NCBI GenBank assembly: GCA_021802125.1
Contig: JAKAAX010000011.1
Coordinates: 1-64,000 of the forward strand
Direction of reading: 5' to 3'
Source of the DNA: Thermoplasmata archaeon
Lineage (GTDB): Archaea > Thermoplasmatota > Thermoplasmata > Lutacidiplasmatales > UBA184
Length of the DNA: 64,000 nt
In this document: positions 45,121 to 54,200 of the stretch, one piece after another
Numbering within the stretch: the stretch's first letter is position 1
How the letters are laid out: the number at the start of each line of letters is the position of its first letter
The notes under the pieces: model-generated
What the model saw: the letters and a program-made list of their open reading frames with translations, nothing else
The model's database searches: none
What the model was told of the DNA's origin: nothing
Made by a program: the position numbers and the translations under genes

Positions 45121-45126
45121 CCTCCC
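45121..45126 (-). promoter_or_regulatory. Shine-Dalgarno that places the nuoL start at CTG 45112
   Basis: The minus strand reads GGGAGG here, followed by an 8-base spacer and CTG. No ATG, GTG or TTG in the nuoL frame lies between this site and 45046, so the site supports a non-standard start. Confidence 0.55.
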
Positions 45127-45139
45127 TTTCTCCCCGAGA

Positions 45140-45460
45140 CTAGAACTTGAGCTGGATGGCCTCGGCGACGTTCAGCGTGCCGCGCAGCCGGTTGAGCGCG
45201 AGGACGATCGCGAGCCCCACCGCGACCTCGGTGGCGGCGAGCCCCACCAGGATCACGGCGATGCTCTGGCCCGTGATCCCCCCCGCCGCGGGGCCGGGGG
45301 AGTAGAAGGAGAACGCGATGAAGTTCAGGATCGCGGCGTTCGTGATCACCTCGACCGAGATGAGGATCAGGATGAAGTTGCGGCGCGTCAGCACGCCGAA
45401 GATCCCGAGCGCGAAGAGCGCGCCGGAAAGGCTCAGGATGTCGACCAGAGGGACGGACAT
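45140..45460 (-). CDS. nuoK: NADH dehydrogenase-like complex subunit K
   Basis: A 106-residue, three-helix membrane subunit. Helix 2 carries the two conserved Glu residues of the proton path (ILISVEVITNAAILNF, and AATEVAVGLAIVLAL in helix 3). GAGGAGG precedes the ATG. It lies between nuoJ (12 bases) and nuoL (27 bases). Length is normal for the family. Confidence 0.93.
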   Translation of the reverse strand: MSVPLVDILSLSGALFALGIFGVLTRRNFILILISVEVITNAAILNFIAFSFYSPGPAAGGITGQSIAVILVGLAATEVAVGLAIVLALNRLRGTLNVAEAIQLKF

Positions 45461-45472
45461 GGACGCTCCTCC

Positions 45473-46003
45473 TCAGTCCTCCCGGATCCTGCGGACGGAG
45501 GGGGTCCGCCACTCCCGGGCGAGGTGAACGGCGCCGACGAGCGCCGAGAGCATGATGAAGCCGAGAAGGACCAGCCACGCGCCGTTCAGCAGGAAGAGGT
45601 TCTGGGCGAGCGCTCCCACGCAGTACGGGTCAGCGGCCGGACAGCTCGGGGCCGGGCCATAGTTCGGCACGTCCATCGCCACGTTGACGAGCACGGCGCC
45701 CACGATGACCGCGAGGGCGAGCGTGGGGACCTGGATGCCCAGCGTCGACTCCCGCGCGAAGATCCTGCGCTTGATGACCATCACCGCGAACATCAGCAGG
45801 ATGGTCACCGCGCCCGCGTAGACGGCGAGCTGGAGCAGTCCCAGGAAGGGGGAGGAGAGCACGAAGTAGATCGCGCCCAGGTCGGCGAACAGACCCCCGA
45901 TGAAGATGACGGTGTGGACGATCTCCCGGGAGAGGAGGGCGAGAGCCCCCGAGAGGACGGCCCCGAGCGCGAGGACGATGAACGTGAACGTCTCGGCGTT
46001 CAA
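45473..46003 (-). CDS. nuoJ: NADH dehydrogenase-like complex subunit J (TTG start)
   Basis: A 176-residue membrane subunit with five helices. It contains GLLQLAVYAGAVTILLMFAV, the helix-3 region with the pi-bulge that changes conformation in complex I. The start is TTG 46003, whose bases overlap the nuoI stop (TTGA), giving a protein that begins NAETFTFIVLALGAV as expected for NuoJ. The frame stays open upstream but there it lies within nuoI. Loop 110-135 has two Cys (PSCPAADPYC), unusual for the family. Confidence 0.88.
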   Translation of the reverse strand: MNAETFTFIVLALGAVLSGALALLSREIVHTVIFIGGLFADLGAIYFVLSSPFLGLLQLAVYAGAVTILLMFAVMVIKRRIFARESTLGIQVPTLALAVIVGAVLVNVAMDVPNYGPAPSCPAADPYCVGALAQNLFLLNGAWLVLLGFIMLSALVGAVHLAREWRTPSVRRIRED

Positions 46004-46848
46004 CCGTGGGACCCCCAGTAGAGGCACTCCTTGGGACAGACCGAGATGCAGGTCCCGCACCGGACGCAATCCTCGTCGTTCACCATCGGCTCCTTCCAGA
46101 TGCGCTTCGGGAGCTTCTCCCCAGGCTTCGCCGTGGGCTTGGGGATCTCGATCATCGTGATGCACTTGGTCGGGCAGTCGCGCGAGCACGCGTTGCAGCC
46201 GATGCAGAGGTCCTGGTCGAGCAGGATGTTGTCCTCGTTCTCCGGCCGGGCGAGCCGGATGGGGTTCATCGGCAGCTTCGTCCGGTAGACGGCGTTCATC
46301 ATCTGCGGGCTGTAGACCATGTGCGAGCGGTCGTTCGTCGTGAGCGTGTACCGTGAGGTCATCGACAGGCAGCCCTCGGGGCAGGCGTCGGAGCAGAACC
46401 CGCAGAACGAGCACTTGCCGTAATCGATCTGGGGGCACTTCTTCGACTTGCCCCCCTCCGTCTCCACCGAGACCATCTCGATGCAGGTGTCCGGGCAGGA
46501 GAACATGCAGAGGTTGCAGGAGATGCACGTCTGGATGTTGAGCGCGTGCACGCCGCGGTAGTTGTCCCAGATCTCCCCCACCCCGATGGGGACCCCGGAC
46601 CGGATGTCCACCTCCTGGCGGAACTTCGGGTCCTCGAGGCGCTCCGTCGCCTTCCCGAACGGGGTTCGGTACGGGTAGACGATCGTGGAGGGGCGCCAGA
46701 GGCTCTTCACGAACTGGCGGCCGGCCCGGGCGAGCGGGTGGACCACCAGGGAGGCGACCCCCGTGGGCTCGGGTGGCGGCAGGGTGAACTTGATCTCCTC
46801 GGCGGGGCCCGGGGGGGCCGTCCGCGGGGATGTTGCAGGGCTCGACAT
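46000..46848 (-). CDS. nuoI: complex I ferredoxin subunit NuoI, extended to four 4Fe-4S motifs
   Basis: A 282-residue iron-sulfur subunit of the peripheral arm. The standard NuoI part has an amphipathic lead (SLWRPSTIVYPYRTPF) and two cluster motifs: C108, C111, C114, C118 and C146, C149, C152, C156. Unlike ordinary NuoI (about 160-200 residues, two clusters) it continues into a second two-cluster ferredoxin unit: C215, C218, C221, C225 and C261, C264, C267, C271. Each motif reads CxxCxxCxxxCP. With NuoE, F and G absent here, the added unit could accept electrons from ferredoxin or another donor. The N-terminus (1-30) is Pro-rich. ATG 46848 begins 23 bases after nuoH. Confidence 0.9.
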   Translation of the reverse strand: MSSPATSPRTAPPGPAEEIKFTLPPPEPTGVASLVVHPLARAGRQFVKSLWRPSTIVYPYRTPFGKATERLEDPKFRQEVDIRSGVPIGVGEIWDNYRGVHALNIQTCISCNLCMFSCPDTCIEMVSVETEGGKSKKCPQIDYGKCSFCGFCSDACPEGCLSMTSRYTLTTNDRSHMVYSPQMMNAVYRTKLPMNPIRLARPENEDNILLDQDLCIGCNACSRDCPTKCITMIEIPKPTAKPGEKLPKRIWKEPMVNDEDCVRCGTCISVCPKECLYWGSHG

Positions 46849-46871
46849 CGGACTGCGCTCCTCCTCGCTCC

Positions 46872-47990
46872 TCAAAACAGCTTCGGGAAGGGCGGCCACC
46901 CCACGACCACGAAGGCCGCCGCCAGGAACACGTTCGCCAGGGAGATCGGGATCATCCGCTTCCAGCCGATCTGCAGGAGCTGGTCGGTGCGCACCCGGGG
47001 AAGCCCGGCGCGGACCCACACGAAGACGGCGAAGACGACGTAGACCTTGAGCTGGAACCAGAAGATGCCCGCGAGCGGGAAGCCGTTCAGCGCCCCCGTG
47101 AACGGACCGGCCGGCACCCACCAGCCTCCCAGGAACAGCAGGACGATCAGGTAGCTCCCGATCAGTCCCCGGACGTAGTCCGCGAGGGTGGTCATCGCGA
47201 AGAGCATGCCGCCGTACTCCGTGTTCCATCCCTCGACAAGCTCCGCCTCGGCCTCGGGAAGGTCGAAGGGGATCCGCTCGACCTCGGCCAGCATGGCCAC
47301 GAAGAACACGATGAGCCCGAGCGCGAGCGGGAGGGCGAACCATCCGAAGCGGATCTGAGCGTCCACGATCCCGGTGAGGTCGAAGGTCCCCGCGAGAAGG
47401 ACCACGGAGACCACGGCGAAGAGCAGCGGGACCTCGTAGGCCACGAGCTGGGCCGCGGTCCGCATGCCTCCGATGAGCGAGTACTTGTTGTTCGAGGCCC
47501 ACGCCCCGATGAAGATGAAGAACGGAGCGAAGGAGAACAGCGCGAGCGCCATCAGGAGCGAGAGGGGCGCAACCCCAGGCACCCAGCCGGTGGAGACCGG
47601 CAGGAACCCGACGATCATGAGCGAGGTGGCGAGGTAGGCGGCGGGAGCCAGGAAGTACCCGAGCTTGTCGGCCTCCCGGGGCCGCAGCGGCTGCTTCCGG
47701 AAGAGCTTCAGCCCGTCCGCCAGGTTCTGCAGGAGCCCCGCGTAGCCCACGTGCATGGCCCCTCGGCGGTCCATGAACCGACCGAGCAGCTTGCGTTCCC
47801 ACCAGATCAGCATGATCGCGTTGATGAGCGCGGTCAGGAAGACCATGGTCCCGGCGATCAGGTAGGCGGTGGCCGTCTCCGCCGGGGCCCCCATCAGGGG
47901 GAGGAACGGGGCGGGTACGATCGGCCGAAGCGTGTTGAACATGAAGGCGGAGATCCAGAACGCGAAGCCGATGAGGGTGTCCGCGGTCAT
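46872..47990 (-). CDS. nuoH: NADH dehydrogenase-like complex subunit H
   Basis: A 372-residue membrane subunit that links the peripheral and membrane arms and forms part of the quinone chamber. Conserved parts: IWWERKLLGRFMDRRG (contacts NuoB/D), LLQNLADGLKLFRK, and the charged loop ERIPFDLPEAEAELVEGWNT that is diagnostic of NuoH. About eight helices. The start ATG 47990 was chosen over the open frame upstream, since the first helix begins immediately (TADTLIGFAFWISAFMF). The gap to nuoD is 57 bases. Confidence 0.93.
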   Translation of the reverse strand: MTADTLIGFAFWISAFMFNTLRPIVPAPFLPLMGAPAETATAYLIAGTMVFLTALINAIMLIWWERKLLGRFMDRRGAMHVGYAGLLQNLADGLKLFRKQPLRPREADKLGYFLAPAAYLATSLMIVGFLPVSTGWVPGVAPLSLLMALALFSFAPFFIFIGAWASNNKYSLIGGMRTAAQLVAYEVPLLFAVVSVVLLAGTFDLTGIVDAQIRFGWFALPLALGLIVFFVAMLAEVERIPFDLPEAEAELVEGWNTEYGGMLFAMTTLADYVRGLIGSYLIVLLFLGGWWVPAGPFTGALNGFPLAGIFWFQLKVYVVFAVFVWVRAGLPRVRTDQLLQIGWKRMIPISLANVFLAAAFVVVGWPPFPKLF

Positions 47991-48047
47991 CTTCCTACCT
48001 CCTTCTCCACGCCGCTGCCGACCTCTCGAACCGCCACCACGACCCAC

Positions 48048-49193
48048 CTAGCGGTCGGACTCTCCCACGCAGACATCGATCGAGCCCATGATCGCCGGGA
48101 TGTCGGAGACCCGGTAACCGACAAGGTAGTCCCGGACCGCGCAGATGTTCACCATCACCGGGGAGCGGAACTTCACTCGGTAGGGCTGCTCGCCCCCTTC
48201 GTTGACCACGTAGGCGAGGGCCTCGCCGTGAGGCTCCTCCATGGCGGAGAACCCCACCCCTTTGGGGTAGCCTCGGCGTACGATGTAGGACTCCTGCCCC
48301 GGAGGCGGCGAGGGGGTACCGACGAACCGCGGGACCTTCTCGGCGATGACCCGGCCCGGCTTGCGGTCGAGGTGGTCGAGCGTCTGGCGGACGATGAAGA
48401 TGGACTGCCGCATCTCCTCCATCCGGACGCGGTACCGGCCGTAGACGTCGGCGGCGTCGTGCACCGCGACCTGGAAATCGAGCTCAGGGTAGGCGGAGTA
48501 GGGCCGGTCCCGCCGCAGGTCCCGGGCGACACCGGCGGAGCGGAGCATGGGGCCGGTGATCCCGTTGCGGATGCAGTCCTGCGCCTTCAGCACGCCCACG
48601 TCGATGCACCGCTTGAGGAAGATGTCCGAGCGGTCGCAGAGGTCCTCGTAGTCCTTGATGCGCTGCTCGAGCCAGCCCATCACCTTCCGGCAGCGGTCGG
48701 TGAACCCCACCGGGACGTCGTTGCGGACCCCGCCCACCCGCATGTACTCGTAGGTCATGCGGGCGCCGGTGAAGGACTGGAAGAGGTCCAGGATGACGTC
48801 GCGGTCGCGCATCCCGTAGCCGAAGGGCGCCATGAGCCCGACGTCCATGACGAACGCCGCGAACCACATCAGGTGGGAAGCGAGCCGCTGGAGCTCCTGG
48901 CACATGACCCGGATGTACTCCGCGCGCTCCGGGACCTCGACGCCCAGGGCCTGCTCGCTCGCCATGAGGTAGAGCTGCTCCCAGGCGAGGCCCGCGACGT
49001 AGCAGGTCCGGTCCATCAGGGTCACGACCTCGTTGTACCGGCGGTACTCGCAGATCTTCTCGATGCCGCGGTGGAGGTAGCCGAGCTCGGGGACGGCGTC
49101 CGTCACGAGCTCGCCGTCCACCTTCACGCGCAGGTTCCACAGTCCATGCGTCATGGGGTGCTGCGGCCCCATGTTGACCCACATCTCGCTCAT
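48048..49193 (-). CDS. nuoD: NADH dehydrogenase-like complex subunit D (49 kDa type)
   Basis: A 381-residue subunit that forms the quinone-binding site with NuoB. MGPQHPMTHG near the N-terminus holds the conserved His pair, and EKICEYRRYNEVVTLMDR and the SIDVCVGESDR end are typical. The CxxC pairs that bind nickel in related [NiFe]-hydrogenase large subunits are absent, so this is a quinone/phenazine-type reductase rather than a membrane hydrogenase. ATG 49193 has GGAGGT 10 bases upstream. The frame is also open to 49238 without similarity. Confidence 0.93.
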   Translation of the reverse strand: MSEMWVNMGPQHPMTHGLWNLRVKVDGELVTDAVPELGYLHRGIEKICEYRRYNEVVTLMDRTCYVAGLAWEQLYLMASEQALGVEVPERAEYIRVMCQELQRLASHLMWFAAFVMDVGLMAPFGYGMRDRDVILDLFQSFTGARMTYEYMRVGGVRNDVPVGFTDRCRKVMGWLEQRIKDYEDLCDRSDIFLKRCIDVGVLKAQDCIRNGITGPMLRSAGVARDLRRDRPYSAYPELDFQVAVHDAADVYGRYRVRMEEMRQSIFIVRQTLDHLDRKPGRVIAEKVPRFVGTPSPPPGQESYIVRRGYPKGVGFSAMEEPHGEALAYVVNEGGEQPYRVKFRSPVMVNICAVRDYLVGYRVSDIPAIMGSIDVCVGESDR

Positions 49194-49241
49194 CTTCGAC
49201 CGACCTCCGAGACCCGACCGGGCCCCGATCCTCGCCACGGC

Positions 49242-50030
49242 CTATCGGCCGGAGCGGGACTTCACCTCCAGCTCCTCGGGCTCGTGCAGCTCGAAGGTCT
49301 TGAGCAGCGGGTGGAACTTGTACCCCTCCTCGAGAAGGATGCGTCGAAGGTCGGGGTGGTGATCGAACCGTACGCCCACCAGGTCCCAGGCCTCGCGCTC
49401 GTGGCAGTTGGCCCCCGGCCAGATCCCGGAGACCGACTCGATGTGGGGGTCCTCGGCGGCCACCACCGTCGTGAGCTCGATGTAGGAGCGCAGGTGGTCC
49501 GACCACAGGGTGTAGAGGACCTCGCGGAAGTCCCGCCAGTCGATGGCGGCGACCATCGCGCAGTGGGCGAAGGTGCCCTCGTCCCGGAGCCAGGTGCAGA
49601 GCCGGAGGACCGAATCCGCGGGGAACTTGACCCGGGCGGTGATCCCGGCGCGCTCGGAGATGAGGAGGTTCTCGGCGAGGAAGTGCTCCTTGAGGTGCTC
49701 GACCACCTCGCGTCCGGCCCGGGCCCGGTCCTCGGGGGAGAGGGACGTCACGCTGACCGCCCTGGCCTTGTCGGTGCGCAGGGGCTCGCCCTTGGCGGGC
49801 GGCCGTGCGGCTTTCACCGCGGCGGGGGCCGGCGCGGGGGTGCCCGGCGCCGCCGGAGAGCTGGGTCCAGAGGGAGGGGAGGGTCCTGGAGCGGCCCGGG
49901 GGTCCGGTCGTGGAGGGGGCGTCTCCGACGTGGGGGTCGCGGAGGCCTCCTTCTTCGGAGCGGAGGACGTCTGCGCGGCCGGCGGTGTCGGCGTCGGCGT
50001 CGCCGCTGCGCCCTCCGTCCCGTCCGTCAT
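49242..50030 (-). CDS. nuoC: NADH dehydrogenase-like complex subunit C (30 kDa type) with Pro-rich front
   Basis: A 262-residue peripheral-arm subunit. The conserved NuoC part covers about residues 90-255, with ANCHEREAWDLVGVRFDHHP (the family signature has ExREVxDLxGIxFxxHP) and LRRILLEEGYKFHPLLK. The first 75 residues are Pro/Ala/Thr-rich and disordered, absent from ordinary NuoC. ATG 50030 has GGAGGG about 5 bases upstream; a GTG at 50072 overlapping the nuoB stop is an alternative that would add 14 residues. Confidence 0.9.
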   Translation of the reverse strand: MTDGTEGAAATPTPTPPAAQTSSAPKKEASATPTSETPPPRPDPRAAPGPSPPSGPSSPAAPGTPAPAPAAVKAARPPAKGEPLRTDKARAVSVTSLSPEDRARAGREVVEHLKEHFLAENLLISERAGITARVKFPADSVLRLCTWLRDEGTFAHCAMVAAIDWRDFREVLYTLWSDHLRSYIELTTVVAAEDPHIESVSGIWPGANCHEREAWDLVGVRFDHHPDLRRILLEEGYKFHPLLKTFELHEPEELEVKSRSGR

Positions 50031-50068
50031 CCTCACCCTCCTCGGTTCTCCGCCAGCGGTCGGGAACT

Positions 50069-50707
50069 TCACTCCTTGCGCTCCTGGATGAGCCGCTCGA
50101 GGCGGAGCACGCCATCGAGCATCGCCTCAGGGCGAGGCGGGCAACCGGCGATATACACGTCGACCGGCACGAGCTTGTCCACCCCAGGAACGACGGAGTA
50201 GGCCGACCGGAAAGGACCGCCTCCCGTCGCGCAGTTCCCCATCGCGATGACCCACTTGGGCTCGGGCATCTGCTCCCAGAGCGTGATCAGCTTGTGCGCG
50301 ACCTTCCAGGTGACCGTGCCGTTGACGATCATCAGGTCGCACTGGCGGGGAGAGGAACGAGGGACCAGGCCGAAGCGCTCGCCGTCCCACCGGGACCCGA
50401 AGGCCGCGGCGAACTCGATGGCGCAGCAGGCGAGTCCCCAGTGGAGCGGGAAGAGGCTGTTCCGCCCCGCCCAGTTGAAGACGGGCTTGATCACCGGCGC
50501 CACCCCGTCGCGGGTGATCATCGCCCATAGCCCTTCCTTCGCCCGAGGGATGAACTCCTTCGCCCGGACCACCTCGATCTCCCAGGGCTCGACCTTGGGC
50601 GTCGGAGGCTCCGAGGGGGTCGCGGCCGCCCGGGCCCCGGTGGAGGCCAACGTGGGGGGCACGGTCGGGGGCACGGGGGGAGCCTTCTGGGCCTGAGGAG
50701 CGCTCAT
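50069..50707 (-). CDS. nuoB: NADH dehydrogenase-like complex subunit B (PSST type)
   Basis: A 212-residue subunit holding the last cluster (N2) before quinone. Ligands are visible as [21 protein letters not shown] and [15 protein letters not shown]. The first 45 residues are Pro/Ala-rich ([16 protein letters not shown]), longer than the usual lead. ATG 50707 overlaps the nuoA stop (ATGA). The frame is open far upstream but that part lies in nuoA. Confidence 0.94.
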   Translation of the reverse strand: MSAPQAQKAPPVPPTVPPTLASTGARAAATPSEPPTPKVEPWEIEVVRAKEFIPRAKEGLWAMITRDGVAPVIKPVFNWAGRNSLFPLHWGLACCAIEFAAAFGSRWDGERFGLVPRSSPRQCDLMIVNGTVTWKVAHKLITLWEQMPEPKWVIAMGNCATGGGPFRSAYSVVPGVDKLVPVDVYIAGCPPRPEAMLDGVLRLERLIQERKE

Positions 50708-51072
50708 ACCCACAGCGACCTCTCGCCGCGCAGCACGTAGTAGATCCCCGCGAGCGCGAGGATCGTGAAGCCTCCGAGTACCGTCGCGAAGGTGGACCAG
50801 TAGACGTGCAACGAGCGGAAGGACACGGCCCACAGGGCCAGGACGAATCCCAGGATGTCCACCGCGACGAACACGAGGGCGTAGACGTAGTGGGCGCTGG
50901 GGAAGTCGATCTGGGCCTCTCCCTCGGGCTCCTGCCCGCACTCGTAGGTGGTCCTCTGCAGGTAGGAATATCGGCGCTTCGCGCCGAAGATGTAGTTCAT
51001 GACGATGGAGCCGATGGCGAAACCGACGGCGATACCGAGGAAGACCAGGAAGCCGATCGTTCCGCTGTCCAT
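50704..51072 (-). CDS. nuoA: NADH dehydrogenase-like complex subunit A
   Basis: A 122-residue, three-helix membrane subunit. The loop motif [18 protein letters not shown] (YECG with acidic residues) is characteristic, and [18 protein letters not shown] carries the conserved acidic residue of helix 2. ATG 51072 starts just before the first helix. It is the first gene of the complex I operon. The TATA box at 51124-51131 would give a leader of about 30 bases. Confidence 0.93.
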   Translation of the reverse strand: MDSGTIGFLVFLGIAVGFAIGSIVMNYIFGAKRRYSYLQRTTYECGQEPEGEAQIDFPSAHYVYALVFVAVDILGFVLALWAVSFRSLHVYWSTFATVLGGFTILALAGIYYVLRGERSLWV

Positions 51073-51123
51073 GGTCGACCCCGCGTCCCCAGAGACCGCT
51101 CCGGTCGTTCCACCCGGGGACGA

Positions 51124-51131
51124 ATATAAAG
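51124..51131 (-). promoter_or_regulatory. TATA box of the nuo operon
   Basis: The minus strand reads TTTATATT, the clearest TATA box in the window, about 55 bases before ATG 51072. It probably drives the whole run nuoA to GGPP synthase (about 13.7 kb); no other strong promoter was seen inside that run. Confidence 0.7.
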
Positions 51132-51164
51132 GGCCCCTTCTCCCGGTGAGGGAGCGGTTCTGAG

Positions 51165-51186
51165 CAAACGCCAAGACCCGCGTTTG
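51165..51186 (-). terminator. hairpin between S53 protease gene and nuo promoter
   Basis: CAAACGC and GCGTTTG form a perfect 7-bp stem with an 8-base loop. It lies with the next hairpin (51200-51220) in the gap downstream of the protease gene. Together they could end that transcript before the nuo promoter. Confidence 0.4.
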
Positions 51187-51199
51187 GCTAGGGAGAAGG

Positions 51200-51220
51200 G
51201 CGCGCGTTCTGAACGCGCGC
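51200..51220 (-). terminator. strong GC hairpin after the S53 protease gene
   Basis: GCGCGCGTT-CTG-AACGCGCGC is a perfect 9-bp stem with a 3-base loop, 20 bases past the stop codon at 51241. No T-tract follows, which is normal uncertainty for archaeal terminators. Confidence 0.5.
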
Positions 51221-51240
51221 GTTCGGCCCGGATCTCCCCG

Positions 51241-54200
51241 TTACGGTAGAGGGGGAGGCGGGGCCCCGCCCGTGTCTCCGCCGCTGTCCCCGCCGTAGTC
51301 CGCAGGCGAGGACTCGGGGCTTGGCGGGACGTCGTCCATGGAACCTGGGAGCGGGGGAGAACCGGTGTCCGGGGGTGGCGGGGCCGGTGCCGGGGTGATC
51401 TCCCAGGGGGTCTCCGGGGGCGGGGCCTCGCTCACGGGCGCAGGGGTCTGAGGACCGCCCGGCGGACCGGGAGGTAGCGCCTGCGGCGACCCTCCAGCTC
51501 CGGGGAAGATCTGCTGCTCGGGCGGGGCCTGGGGGGGCTGCGAGCCCTTCTCCTCCTTCTCGTCCTCGTCCTTGTGGACGAGGCGCCAGGCCGCGGCGGT
51601 GATGAGGATCATCGCGAGGGCGAGGAGGGGGATGATGGCCCAACCGTCCACGGAGAAGAGGTTACGGTAGCTCTTGTACGCGTTCTGCTCGGCCGGAGTG
51701 AGCGGGGGGGCGTTGGGCTGGAGGACGAGGTCGACCTCCTCCGGCGTCCCGTTCACCACGAACTGCGTGCACGTGCCGGGGTTGGGGTTGGAGTATCCGG
51801 AGAGGCTCGCGAAGGCGTAGTAGTAGGGCTGGCTGTAGGTGTTGTTGGAGAGCTGCTCGCTGTAGATCCCGTTCGAGTTCGAGGTCCCCGTGGCGACCGT
51901 GGGGGAGCCGCACTTGAGCCCCTCCTGGATCGTGACCTGGGCGCCGGGAAGTCGTGCCCCCGAGGTCGAGACCACGACGCCCCAGACCGTGTAGGTGCAT
52001 CCGGAGGCGGCGCAGGTCGTGGCGAAGTTCGGGGTCAGGTACAGCGTGGTGAGCGCGGAGCCGGACCAGCCGGGGTTCCCCACCTCGACCACGAGCTCGT
52101 CGGACACCGCGGAGGCGAGCCAGGGAGCCGTGTAGTTGACCTCCGCGAACCCCGCCGGGGCGTTCCCGGGCCCTCCCAGCCCCACCGAGACGTTCACCGA
52201 GGAGAACCTCCCGAGGTACTGGTCGCTGAAGAACAGGTAGATGCCGAGCTGAGGGAGGTGCGTGAGCGAGTTGTTCGCCCAGATCTCGATCGTGAGCGAG
52301 TTCCCGGTCGCGAGCGTGGGCAGGCCCTGCGGGGTGCGGACGGGGTCGAGGACCTTGAGCGCGAGGTCGACCTGCGTCGTCCGGGCGCCGTCCGGGTAGA
52401 GGAAGATCGTGATCCCGTAGGTCCCCTGCTGCCAAACCTGCAGTGCCGAGGTGTTGGGCAGGTACGGGTAGTCCGAAACGCTGATCGAGCCCGACCCGAT
52501 GGGCAGGTGCAGGAAGAACTGGCCGACGTTGGTCGTGTTGCCCGAGGAGTAGACCGCGCTGCCCGCCTGGAACGTCGCGCCCAGCACGGAGGCTCCCCAG
52601 ACCGGCACGTGCCCCACGTAGGAGAGGACGATCCCCTCGACCGTGTGCCTGGGGTAGGTCAGGTGGAAGATCAAGTTCATGACGTTCCCGTTCACGTTGA
52701 GCGTCGTCGACGAGGAGTTCAGGTAGGGGGCCGACGCGGTCAGCGTGTAGGACCCCGCCGGGGCCCAGAGGACGAACTTCCCCAGGCCGTTGGTCCCCGC
52801 CGAAGCGATCGCGGCCCCTCCCTGGGAGGCGACGACCATCCCGTTCGTGACGGGCGCTCCCACCTCGGTCAGCACCGTCCCGGAGACGTAGTACGTCGGA
52901 CCGGGGTAGAGCGTGATGTTCTGGTCGGCGAGGTCGGTGCTGTTCACCACCACCCCCCGCGTGCCCGTCGCGTAGCCCGTGGCGGTCGCGGTGAGCGTGA
53001 GGCTGCCCTTCGGCGCGTAGAGCAGGTAGTGACCGGTGGGATCCGTGGTCGCGGAAGCGCTCCCGCTCGTCACGAGGGCGCCGGCGAGAACGCCTCCGGT
53101 CGAGGAGAGGACGTAGCCGGAGACCTGGTACCAGGGGGGGAACGTGTTGTTCCAGTTCTGCGTGAGGTTGTAGACATCGGGAGAGCCCCACCCGCTCGCC
53201 GGGTCCCAGAGCGAGTACGCGCTGTAGGTGAGCGAGCAGCCCGCGGCCAGGTTGCAGTTGCTGCCGGCGAAGATGTCGTGGAAGTCGCGCTCGTAGGTGA
53301 CGTTCGTCGTGCCCACGGCGTAGATGTGGTAGTTGAGCAGGCCCGCCGGGCGCTGACCGTACCCGATCGAGTCGAGCATGAGGTCGGCCATGGCCGCCCA
53401 CATCGGGGAGGCGAGGGAGGTGCCTCCGGTCGGCACCCACTCGCTGCTGAAGTAGACGTCCGCCCAGGTCGCGGCGTCCGCGGAGATGTCCGGGAGACCC
53501 CGGGGGTTCTTGATCGTCCAGACCGGGGGCGGGGTGTAGCCCTTGTCGTTGCCGGGCATCCCGGACTGGTAGCTGGGCTGGGTGAACACCTTGCTCCACC
53601 CGCCGCCCGTGCCCTCGTTGTTCTGGCAGGTGGCGGTGCTGTAGGTCCCGTTCCAGACGTACTCTCCCAGGAACTGACCCTCGTTGTTCATGTGGAGGAT
53701 CGTGCCGCCCACCGCGACCCCGTACGGGTCGCTCGCGGGCCAGCTGACGTTGAGCCCCGCCGTCCCGTCCGTCGCTCCGCAGTCACCGGTGGAGGCGAAG
53801 AGGGAGAGGCCCTCGGCGGCCGCCTGCGCCCAGGTCTGGTGGAAGAGCGAGTAGGCCCCGGTGGACTCGTCGATCCCCCAGCTGTTCGAGGCGAGGAAGA
53901 CCGAGTCGCCCAGGTTGTTCGCCCACAGGACATCCCCGCCGTCGATGTCCATGTAGTTCTCCCAGGGCAGGTTGGGCCCGTCGACCCCGAAGTAGACCTC
54001 GAGGGTCGCGTTGGGCGCCATCGCGTGGGCCCACTCCATGTCGAGCAGGGTCTCTCCCGCCCAGCCGGAGATCCCCCACTGCGGGTAGCACGAGGTGGGG
54101 GAGCCGACCACCGAGGGGTCGCCCACGTAGTTCACGGTGAGCGCCGGGAGGCCCATCACCGCGGAGAAGACGTTGACCGCGGTCGTGTAGAGGGAGGTGC

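Noticed and set aside
46830..50201. 1123-codon plus-strand open frame
   Set aside because: It lies antisense to nuoH, nuoD, nuoC and part of nuoB and nuoI. Its composition (Arg, Gly, Glu, Asp, His) is what GC-rich complements of real genes give.
48048..50707. nuoB/nuoC/nuoD as part of a membrane-bound [NiFe] hydrogenase
   Set aside because: NuoD lacks the two CxxC nickel-binding pairs and the operon has nuoA, J, K, L, M, N in complex I order.
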